Assembly (NCBI GenBank): GCA_965277415.1 | Contig: CBDICS010000054.1 | Coordinates: forward strand, 558,001 to 622,000 | DNA length: 64,000 nt | Source of the DNA: JAHDHW01 sp965277415 | Lineage (GTDB): Bacteria > Bacteroidota > Bacteroidia > Chitinophagales > Saprospiraceae | Direction: 5' to 3' | In this document: piece by piece, positions 46,923-54,051 of the stretch | How positions within the stretch are numbered: the stretch's first letter is position 1 | Layout: each line of letters begins with the position of its first letter | The notes under the pieces: model-generated | The model's input: only the letters and a program-made list of their open reading frames with translations | Databases searched by the model: none | Told to the model about the DNA's origin: nothing | Translations under genes and position numbers: made by a program

Positions 46923-47042
46923 GGGGCAGTAGCTCAGAGGTTAGAGCAGGTTAATTTATGCATTATCTGCATAGCAGGTCAATATAAATTTACTTCAGCG
47001 CTCCAAACGCCCAGGTCGTGGGTTCGAATCCCACCTGCCCCA
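46923..47042 (+). ncRNA. tRNA-Trp(CCA)-like RNA with a 47-nt insertion in the anticodon stem
   Basis: The acceptor stem pairs 46923-46929 with 47035-47041 over 7 perfect bp. The D arm is GCTC (46932-46935) with GAGC (46944-46947). The T arm is GTGGG-TTCGAAT-CCCAC (47018-47034). The anticodon loop is CTCCAAA (47001-47007), anticodon CCA, with variable loop AGGTC. The 3' strand CGCCC (47008-47012) pairs perfectly with GG (46949-46950) plus GCG (46998-47000) only if 46951-46997 is removed. That insert holds a TATGCA-TTATC-TGCATA hairpin. The discriminator base is A, not the usual bacterial Trp G, and CCA is not encoded. It is either an interrupted tRNA or a tRNA mimic (Y-RNA-like) linked to RtcB. 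Confidence 0.75.
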
Positions 47043-47054
47043 CTTTTGGTCAAA

Positions 47055-47108
47055 GAAGACTTACTCCAAAAATTGGTGTTTACGGTTCGAATCCGTGTTG
47101 TAGTCTTC
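47055..47108 (+). ncRNA. Miniature tRNA-like RNA lacking a D arm
   Basis: GAAGACT (47055-47061) pairs perfectly with AGTCTTC (47102-47108) as an acceptor-like stem. Inside is one hairpin (CCAA-AAA-TTGG at 47066-47076, extended by two more pairs across a mismatch). A canonical T arm follows: 5-bp stem 47081-47085/47093-47097 around the loop TTCGAAT. A 4-nt TTGT bulge separates the T arm from the acceptor. No D arm and no usable anticodon are present. It lies 13 bases after the first tRNA-like RNA, so it probably belongs to the same transcript. Confidence 0.6.
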
Positions 47109-47192
47109 TCATTATCAAATAAATCTAGGTCAATTGTTTCTTACTTCACCTTATCCAAATTAAGCTAGAAGCAACATTACCTGATTTTTTAA

Positions 47193-47210
47193 TTATGCAT
47201 TGTTGCATAA
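47193..47210 (+). promoter_or_regulatory. TTATGCA-TTGT-TGCATAA hairpin before the zinc/TerD gene
   Basis: A perfect 7-bp stem with a 4-nt loop lies 24 bases before the start codon. Its sequence nearly repeats the hairpin in the insertion of the tRNA-Trp-like RNA (46956-46974). Confidence 0.7.
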
Positions 47211-47233
47211 GAAGTTTTATAAAAAGAAAAGCA

Positions 47234-49477
47234 ATGAAAAAAGAATTATTAAAAGTTAGTATTAGAAATCAAGCAATTTATATCCCTAGAGAAGATATTC
47301 ATAGTGATTTCAATCCTCCAAATCAAGCTGTATTTGTTTTAGTCGCTAATGCTCGAAAATTAGGCTTTACTTTTTCAGAACCTTTATTACAAGCATTAAA
47401 TGGACTATCGCCAGTTTCTTTGCTTGAAGTATTGGATTTATTAAAAGAGGTTACAGGCGTAAAGAAAAACTGGACACCATTAGTGAAGGCATGGAATATT
47501 CCAACCGGAGAAAGAGTAAGGGATCATATTGCTACTTTATTTGCGAACCTTGTTGGTACACCCAAGGGAACCGTTCTCCCTTGTAGACATTCTATTCCTA
47601 AAAATACTTTTCCTTTGGAACGATACAATGGTTGCCCTTTTTGTGGAAGGCCATTTGAATTCGGAGCACTTGAAAACTATGGACAAGGAAGTAAGCTGAA
47701 GGTTTTAGAATTGTGGACCAGCAAAGATATTGAGGAATACTACAAAAAACTTTTAGCTTCTAAAACAGCATTAGATGCTACTCAAATGGATAGTTTAAAG
47801 AAATTGCTTAATTCATTTGGGCTACCTGAATCTGCGACAATAAGAATCAAAGAAACTTTGATGCTAGTCGTTGATATATTAATTGATAAGAATCAAGCCA
47901 AAATGGCTTCTAAATTATTTAATAATCCTAATGATATTCTAAGGTATTTGTGGTATAAGCATACTGGTTTTTTGCAAATTATTGAACCAAAAAATATTAT
48001 TAATAGAGCATCAAAAAATAATAGTCACTTCAATCCTCGTTTAGATAAGCGTGCTTCTACATTATTGAAAGCTAAAGCAGGATTAAAATTGAAGTACTCA
48101 AGAAAAGAATGTTTTCGAGTAGCGACTTGGTTGAATGCACTCCACTTAGATGTGGAAAAAGCTTGCGAAATCATGCATCCTAAAAGAAGTATGTGGGTAA
48201 GATTTATCAGAGCCTTACGCTTAGCTGAATATTCCAAAAGGAAAGGTTTTGAAAAATTATCGAATTTATTGGATGTCTTTTATAATGAAACTTATACCGT
48301 ATGGCAAGGACGAATTAATTATTACCGACTAAGAAACGATTCAGCAAAAACTTTCTCGATATTAAAAAAACGACCAGGCTTATTTGCTCGTTCTCTTTTT
48401 TCTAATATGCTTTGGTTTGGTGCAGAAGAGACGCTTCATCATTTTGAAGAAATTCAGGACAAAACGCCTGCGAGATTATTGCTAAGTTTGAATATGTATG
48501 CTAAATATTATTTTGATAAAAATGCTTCTCGATTAGTGAAACCTTTGGGTGGAACGAATAAACGTATTCCTGCAAATCAATTACTTCAATTATATGATGA
48601 AAAAGATTTAAAAGGAATGCAAGCTCAAATCGAAGCGCTATGCATCGTTCATATGAAGCATCGATTTTCAAAAATATCTAATGATAACAAAACGATGTTT
48701 ATAGCTGACAACTTATTCAGAATGCCTTTAGCGATTGGGGATAGAAGTGAGACCGTTCAGGATATGTCCAGCACTTTAATGGGGACACGATTTCCAATTG
48801 AAGGCAATACAATCCGATTGTTTATGCAATGGGGGGAAGGTCTAAGGGCTCAACAATTAGATATGGACTTAAGCTGTATGGTCGCTTACGATCAGACGAC
48901 AGATTTTTGTTCTTATGCTCGACTGAATATATTTGGTTGTAAACATAGTGGCGATATCAGAAGAATACCGAATAAGGTAGGAACGGCAGAGTATATAGAT
49001 ATTAACATTAATACGCTAAGAAAAGGTGGTGCTAAATATGTAAGTTTCACTTGCAATGCTTATACCAGTGGGAGTATTACACCGGGTTTAGTAGTTGGGT
49101 GGATGGATAGTAAATATCCAATGAAGATCTCTCAAAAAACAGGTGTTGCTTATGATCCATCCTGTGTACAACAACAGATCAAAGTTACTCAAGGCTTGAC
49201 CAAGGGTTTAGTTTTCGGAGTCTTGGATATTGAAAACCAAGAAATCATTTGGTTGGAGATGAGCTTTGGAGGACAAATTGTTCAGAACTTGAATACGAAA
49301 AATGTAGAAACCCTTTTAGCAAAACTCGATGCTAAATTAAGCATTGGAAAACTACTAGAATTAAAAGCAGAGGCACAAGAGTTAGAACTAGTATCTAATG
49401 AAGAATTAGCTGACGAAATCTATAATTCACAATGGGCTATGAATGCAGCTGCAGTTTCTGAACTATTAGTAGACTAG
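47234..49477 (+). CDS. MXAN_6230/SCO0854-like protein with zinc motif and TerD-like domain
   Basis: ATG 47234 is preferred over ATG 47195, which lies inside a hairpin. The 747-residue protein has an N-terminal helical domain. A C-x-H...CPFCG zinc motif (about residues 107-130) sits where the MXAN_6230/SCO0854 family has its RING-like finger. A long helical-repeat middle section follows. About 525-685 resembles TerD (LDMDLSCMVAY, KHSGDIRR, YIDININTLRKGGAKYVSF). There is no vWA MIDAS motif, so it is not a Ro60 protein. TerD-domain proteins belong to stress-response systems. Its position after rtcB and two tRNA-like RNAs suggests a role in RNA damage response, perhaps binding those RNAs. Confidence 0.65.
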   Translation: MKKELLKVSIRNQAIYIPREDIHSDFNPPNQAVFVLVANARKLGFTFSEPLLQALNGLSPVSLLEVLDLLKEVTGVKKNWTPLVKAWNIPTGERVRDHIATLFANLVGTPKGTVLPCRHSIPKNTFPLERYNGCPFCGRPFEFGALENYGQGSKLKVLELWTSKDIEEYYKKLLASKTALDATQMDSLKKLLNSFGLPESATIRIKETLMLVVDILIDKNQAKMASKLFNNPNDILRYLWYKHTGFLQIIEPKNIINRASKNNSHFNPRLDKRASTLLKAKAGLKLKYSRKECFRVATWLNALHLDVEKACEIMHPKRSMWVRFIRALRLAEYSKRKGFEKLSNLLDVFYNETYTVWQGRINYYRLRNDSAKTFSILKKRPGLFARSLFSNMLWFGAEETLHHFEEIQDKTPARLLLSLNMYAKYYFDKNASRLVKPLGGTNKRIPANQLLQLYDEKDLKGMQAQIEALCIVHMKHRFSKISNDNKTMFIADNLFRMPLAIGDRSETVQDMSSTLMGTRFPIEGNTIRLFMQWGEGLRAQQLDMDLSCMVAYDQTTDFCSYARLNIFGCKHSGDIRRIPNKVGTAEYIDININTLRKGGAKYVSFTCNAYTSGSITPGLVVGWMDSKYPMKISQKTGVAYDPSCVQQQIKVTQGLTKGLVFGVLDIENQEIIWLEMSFGGQIVQNLNTKNVETLLAKLDAKLSIGKLLELKAEAQELELVSNEELADEIYNSQWAMNAAAVSELLVD

Positions 49478-50158
49478 GGAGATAAAAGATTTCTAACACT
49501 CTAAATTCTAAAGAGGTCCCTAAAGGACAAGGAACAAATAGGACTGTTATATTGACGGTGAAGTGGTTTGGGAAATCTAAACCACTTCGCGTCAAGTATA
49601 ATTTAATTCACTTTATAAAAATAAATTATCAATAATAATTATCATATTTTATTGATAATTAAATATTTTAACCTATCTTAGATTATCACAAGTGCCTAGT
49701 CGCACATCTGATTCATAGTTATTATAAGGGAGATAGAAATTACGTAACACTAAAAACGTATTAATTGAATTTAGTTTTTTATTTGAATTACTAGATTTTT
49801 AATACTAAAGTATTACTAAAAATATTTTCTTAACCTTATAAAACTCATTTCCATGTTTTTCAAAATACTATTTTAGATTTCATTCAAATTGTGTTATAAA
49901 AATCTTCTTGTTTTTGCTTAAGTGAAAAACAAGGTTTTATACCTAATCAAAGTTTATTTTAATTGTAATAACCTTAGTATTACAAAAAACTATAGTAGGT
50001 GAAAAAGATGTTTTTATAATCTAATCAATAATTTTTAAACAAATTCTAGGTATGTTTTTTTCTGAAATCTCAGAAAAAAACAAGACCATTTGTATACAAT
50101 ATAATTGTATTGATTTTAAACGGATTGTTTATTACAGTAGATTAGTACCCTTTGCCAA
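49478..50158. other. 681-bp AT-rich region before the ubiquitin-like operon
   Basis: No coding frame is seen. A hairpin at 49553-49595 (GAAGTGGTTT paired with AAACCACTTC, extended by TTGAC/GTCAA) may end the rtcB-locus transcript. The rest is very AT-rich, with poly-T tracts. TACCCTTTG at 50146-50154 with TTG about 20 bases upstream is a weak promoter candidate, only five bases before the E1 start codon. Confidence 0.5.
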
Positions 50159-51352
50159 ATGAAAAGAAAATTAAAAATAAATACTAATAAGCATCAGAAA
50201 TGGGATCAAACATTTATGGCGCTTCCGGGTTGGAATTCTGAAAAAATAAGAGCTGCAAAAGTAATGGTGGTAGGTGCAGGAGCGCTTGGTAATGAAGTCG
50301 TTAAGAACCTTACTCTTTTAAATGTTGGTCATCTAGTTATTATCGATTTTGATTTGGTAGAATATAATAATCTTGCAAAATCTGTTTTGTTTAAAAAAGA
50401 AGACACGGGCTCAAAAAAGGCAAATGCTATTTCAAAAAATTTGAAAACAATCAATGATAATATTAAAGTACTGCCAATAGTTGGAGATATATCCACTGAT
50501 GTTGGATTAGGTGTTTTTAGAAGAATGGACGTAGTGATTGGATGTTTAGATAATAGGCTTGCACGAATGTTTATTAACAGACATTGTCATAAAGTAAATA
50601 CAACTTGGGTAGACGGTGCATTAGAAAATCTATCGGGAAAATTTAGTGTGTATACTCCTGGTGTCTCTTGTTTTGAATGCAATCTTACAGATGATGCTAA
50701 AGATATTATCCGGTTTAGAATGGGCTGTCCTGATATCGCTAAACGAAACTCTAGTATAGGTACGATTGCGACTACTCCGGTCTCTTCTTCAATTATTGGA
50801 GGGTTTCAGGTTCAGGAAGCTTTAAAAATAATTTTTGGAGATACAACAAAATCTATGGCTGGACAAAGTTTCCATTATAATGGAATGAATAATTTCTTTC
50901 TACAGTATAATGACTATCCGCTTAGAGATGACTGTGATAGTCATGTTTCTTATGACTCTATTATAGAGGCCTCAGAACTGTCACATACTCATTCTGTAAA
51001 GAAAATTCTGGACTGGATGGAGAAAAAATTTGAGACGAGTCATCTCCGAATTTTGGTTGACGAAGATATCGTTACGGAAGCGGTTACTTCGATCAGCGAA
51101 CAAATTTGTCGAACGGCTATTTACAAAAATCATTTATGGGAAGCAGAAGAAATAATTCAACTCCAACGAGCACCAGATGAAGATTTGTTTATAAGAGAAA
51201 GCACCAGTTTTATAGATCGGGATTTTCCGTTTCAGGAAAAAACGCTTAAAGAAATTGGTATACCATTTTTGGATATTCTGAAAGTAGAGGCCAATGATGA
51301 TATCCATTTTGTCGAATTGTCGGGGGATATCAATAAACTAATATATCAATAA
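50159..51352 (+). CDS. E1-like ubiquitin-activating enzyme (ThiF/MoeB/UBA family)
   Basis: This 397-residue protein has an adenylation domain: nucleotide-binding VVGAGALGNEVVKNL near 35-50, IDFDLVEYNNLAKSVLF, and GCLDNRLARMFINRHC. The likely catalytic Cys is C190 in RFRMGCPD, just before the crossover segment TTPVSSSIIGGFQVQEALK. A CFEC pair (C171, C174) with a later DDCDSH may bind zinc. The last 125 residues form an extra domain that could recruit the E2, as in eukaryotic and bacterial E1s. It is the first of nine co-directional genes and lies 21 bp before the ubiquitin-like gene. ThiF/MoeB for sulfur transfer is unlikely, given the E2 and JAMM partners. Confidence 0.9.
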   Translation: MKRKLKINTNKHQKWDQTFMALPGWNSEKIRAAKVMVVGAGALGNEVVKNLTLLNVGHLVIIDFDLVEYNNLAKSVLFKKEDTGSKKANAISKNLKTINDNIKVLPIVGDISTDVGLGVFRRMDVVIGCLDNRLARMFINRHCHKVNTTWVDGALENLSGKFSVYTPGVSCFECNLTDDAKDIIRFRMGCPDIAKRNSSIGTIATTPVSSSIIGGFQVQEALKIIFGDTTKSMAGQSFHYNGMNNFFLQYNDYPLRDDCDSHVSYDSIIEASELSHTHSVKKILDWMEKKFETSHLRILVDEDIVTEAVTSISEQICRTAIYKNHLWEAEEIIQLQRAPDEDLFIRESTSFIDRDFPFQEKTLKEIGIPFLDILKVEANDDIHFVELSGDINKLIYQ

Positions 51353-51373
51353 TAAATAAAAATAATTTTACAA

Positions 51374-51643
51374 ATGGAATCAATCGAATTGACTGTGAGG
51401 GTTCAACCTTCTGGAGATGAAGTTACTATAGAACTTGAAGTGTATACTAGTGGAAAAGATATAAAAAAGGAATTAATAGCAGAAGGGATTGCCCCATCTA
51501 CTGACAGTCAGGGAAACCCTATTGTATATAAGTTAATTTCGAAGAGCTCTAATCAAGTAATTGATGATCACAAAACACTTGATGATATTGGTATTCGTGC
51601 TGGTGAAACCTTATTTATGGTTCCTGACCTAGTAGCAGGATAA
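51374..51643 (+). CDS. Ubiquitin-like protein
   Basis: This 89-residue beta-grasp protein has a first strand SIELTVRVQPSGD and a helix GKDIKKELIAEG. Central strands include YKLISKSS. The ending HKTLDDIGIRAGETLFMVPD is the usual ubiquitin-fold close. It finishes in LVAG: a single C-terminal Gly with no tail, so no proteolytic maturation is needed before E1 activation. It lacks the CxxC or GG ending of ThiS/MoaD carriers and stands between the E1 and E2 genes. Confidence 0.88.
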   Translation: MESIELTVRVQPSGDEVTIELEVYTSGKDIKKELIAEGIAPSTDSQGNPIVYKLISKSSNQVIDDHKTLDDIGIRAGETLFMVPDLVAG

Positions 51644-51673
51644 TTTTATTACTTCTTTAAAACCCCAATAGTG

Positions 51674-52339
51674 ATGTCGGTTTCTTATGATTTTGCAGAC
51701 CCGATTTTTAAAAAGGAAAAACGTTATAAACGATTGGCCAGAGAGCATATGTCTATTTCACAACTTAAAAGTGATCGTATCCAATGGCGGATTATAAAGA
51801 CAGCCACACATTTGAATATTCCAGTCTTGTATGAGGTTGATTATCACGTAAATAGTATAGTTGGTATAAACGAAGATCAATCTCCTGTTTTTGGAAATAA
51901 GCATACAATCGAGGTTGATTTTCCGGCTAAATTTCCGCTTGAAACTTTTAAGGTTAAAACAATATCTAATGTATGGCATCCTAATATAAAATGGGAGGGG
52001 CTAATAAAAGGCAGGGTCTGCGTAAATAATAAAAGCTTTGGCAGGGGCTATGACCTTTATTGGTTACTCCTAAGAATCGGAGAGATCATTCAGTATAAAA
52101 ATTACCTCGCTGAAAATATTCCGCCTTATCCTGAAGATGCAATGGTAGCCCATTGGGTACTTAATTATGCGGAACCCAATGGTATTGTAAGTATGAAGAA
52201 TAAAATCGCAACGGATGATTCCAATCTACTTGAATATACTGAACCTGTTGAAGAGCCTCAGAAAAAAATCAAAATAAAAAAGGTTATAAAGTCAAAAATA
52301 AAAATAGGAAATATTAAAAAGAAAGACAACGAATCTTGA
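51674..52339 (+). CDS. E2-like ubiquitin-conjugating enzyme
   Basis: ATG 51674 is taken over the GTG at 51671. The 221-residue protein has the E2 (UBC) core: IEVDFPAKFPLETFKVKT leads to the WHPNI motif (HPN at about 102-104) and GRVCV with the catalytic Cys at about 116, twelve residues after the Asn. NIPPYPEDAMVAHWVLNYAE matches the C-terminal E2 helices. A Lys-rich tail (about 195-215, KKIKIKKVIKSKIKI) could bind membrane, nucleic acid or partner proteins, or be self-modified. Confidence 0.88.
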   Translation: MSVSYDFADPIFKKEKRYKRLAREHMSISQLKSDRIQWRIIKTATHLNIPVLYEVDYHVNSIVGINEDQSPVFGNKHTIEVDFPAKFPLETFKVKTISNVWHPNIKWEGLIKGRVCVNNKSFGRGYDLYWLLLRIGEIIQYKNYLAENIPPYPEDAMVAHWVLNYAEPNGIVSMKNKIATDDSNLLEYTEPVEEPQKKIKIKKVIKSKIKIGNIKKKDNES

Positions 52340-52356
52340 ATTAATAAAAACCTTGT

Positions 52357-54048
52357 ATGAAAACTACTGCTCTTTACATTTTTTTTCTAAGTTTTTTATT
52401 TGCTACTCCTGCGATAGGGCAATTAGAATGGCATGAAGTACCTTTCAAATATAGGGGCGAAAAAAAGGAGGGTGTCATTGAATATCATTTCTGGAAAGAC
52501 GGAGAATTAATGAAGGAATTGACAAAATATAGCGGATCAGATCAAATACATGATTTAAAACTGGAAGATGGAAAACAACATATTTATTTAGGATTGAGAC
52601 TTAAAGAAATTGAAAAAAAATATAGACTTGTAGTGAGCCCTAATTGTATTGAAACGACAGGCAGCATCACGTTTAATCAGACTGAATTTTATGAGTTAAA
52701 AGAAGGAAAGGTAGATGAGATTGTTTTTAAAATAGAAAAAAATGGACTTAGTAAAATTGTAGTAGGCTTTGATATTGTTAAAAAAGATTCAGATAAATCA
52801 ATTTGGAATTGTGATAAAGGAAAATTTGTTTTTGCATTCAATACCACGGGCTTGATAGAAGATATAGATGGGGATGGCATCGCCGATGAAATAGATAACT
52901 GTAAATATATAAAAAATAAAAACCAAGACGATAGGGATCTAGATGACGTTGGAGATAAATGTGATAATTGCCCTGATCGATATAATCCAAAACAAGAAGA
53001 CTCAAATAATAATGATAAGGGGGATGCTTGTGAACCTAAAGAAGATAATTTTGAAAAAAATGCTCAGGAGAAATGGAATGCTACTAATACAAAAGAGATA
53101 AGAGAATTATGCAGTTTTTATTCTGAGTACAGTGCTTCTAAACATGGGAAAGAGGCAAAAAAAAATATAAGAAAACTAGAGAAGACCACGTGGGACAAAA
53201 CTGAAAAAAAGAATACTATCTCTGATTATACTACTTATTTGAAATACCTGAATAATTGCGGACTACCTCTTCGTTATAAAAAAGAAGCTAAATCTGCAAT
53301 TTTAAAAATCAAACTTAGAAAAGAATGGGATACTTTAAAAGCGGAAAGAAACAAAGAAAAAATAATTGCTTTTTTAAAAAAAAATAAAAACTATCAAACA
53401 GAAATAATTCCATTTATACTTGAATATTTTCCATCTCTAGAGATTAATAAAAAAGAAAAAAATCAGGATCAATGGTATTCTATAACAGTAGGAGATAAAG
53501 TATTTCACCCTCGATATAAAGATATCTCCCTGGATTATGGAATGAAAATTAATGATAAGCAATGGCTAGAGTCTGGTATTTTGCTAATAGAAATAAAAAA
53601 GCGAGGAAACTATAAATTGTTGATACAGGATAGTATAGGTAGAGAAGAGGTTTTGAAATTTGGGTATCAGTTCAAAGCAAAGACTACTGATACATCAGAT
53701 AGCTTAAGGATTCATATAGAAGGTGGCGCCCCTCCTTATTTCATAAACCTTATAGATAAAGAAGGTAAGGAAGTCTGGGTATCAGAATATCCAGATCAAA
53801 ACATATCTCTGATCAAAGAAGATTTAATTAAAAAAGGCATTATTGGTACCCATACAATTGTTGTCAAACATTCTTATGATAATCGGGATGAATTACAACT
53901 GAATGAAAAAATAATTCTTAAAAAATCAATCTCTGTACAAGTGATTTCTGCAATAGTATTAGGCTTCTGTGTAATGGTTTTGGCAATACTCCTTTTTATC
54001 TTTTTACGTAAAAACAAAAGAAAAAATAAAAACTTGGTTTATTCCTAA
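52357..54048 (+). CDS. Single-pass membrane protein with thrombospondin type 3 repeats
   Basis: This 563-residue protein has a signal peptide ending AIGQ. A beta domain comes first, then thrombospondin type 3 calcium-binding repeats (about 168-228: DIDGDGIADEIDNC, CDNCPDRYNPKQEDSNNND). Helical repeats of the WxxT...YxxFxxYxxSxH type span about 235-355. A beta domain with the SprB-like turn EGGAPPYFI follows, then a membrane segment (about 530-552) and a short basic cytosolic tail. Nearly everything is periplasmic. It lies 17 bp after the E2 gene and 3 bp before the JAMM gene, so it is likely a sensor or structural partner of the JAMM protein, which it resembles in layout. Confidence 0.7.
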   Translation: MKTTALYIFFLSFLFATPAIGQLEWHEVPFKYRGEKKEGVIEYHFWKDGELMKELTKYSGSDQIHDLKLEDGKQHIYLGLRLKEIEKKYRLVVSPNCIETTGSITFNQTEFYELKEGKVDEIVFKIEKNGLSKIVVGFDIVKKDSDKSIWNCDKGKFVFAFNTTGLIEDIDGDGIADEIDNCKYIKNKNQDDRDLDDVGDKCDNCPDRYNPKQEDSNNNDKGDACEPKEDNFEKNAQEKWNATNTKEIRELCSFYSEYSASKHGKEAKKNIRKLEKTTWDKTEKKNTISDYTTYLKYLNNCGLPLRYKKEAKSAILKIKLRKEWDTLKAERNKEKIIAFLKKNKNYQTEIIPFILEYFPSLEINKKEKNQDQWYSITVGDKVFHPRYKDISLDYGMKINDKQWLESGILLIEIKKRGNYKLLIQDSIGREEVLKFGYQFKAKTTDTSDSLRIHIEGGAPPYFINLIDKEGKEVWVSEYPDQNISLIKEDLIKKGIIGTHTIVVKHSYDNRDELQLNEKIILKKSISVQVISAIVLGFCVMVLAILLFIFLRKNKRKNKNLVYS

Positions 54049-54051
54049 ATA

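Noticed and set aside
46923..47042. Ordinary tRNA-Trp gene
   Set aside because: The anticodon stem is interrupted by 47 nt and the discriminator base is A. A normal tRNA would not fit without removal of the insert.
46881..47168. A 95-residue reading frame covering the tRNA-like RNAs
   Set aside because: It translates structured RNA (RAPLL, RIPPAP-type sequence from the T arms) and has no protein-like features.
47234..49477. Ro60/TROVE (Rsr) protein next to rtcB
   Set aside because: The position suggests it, but there is no vWA DxSxS motif. The C-terminal part has TerD-like features, and the N-terminal zinc motif fits the MXAN_6230/SCO0854 group better.
50159..51352. ThiF/MoeB for thiamine or molybdopterin sulfur transfer
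   Set aside because: No thi or moa genes are nearby. The partner Ubl lies before an E2 and a JAMM, and the protein carries an extra C-terminal domain. moaC is 12 kb away in a separate unit.
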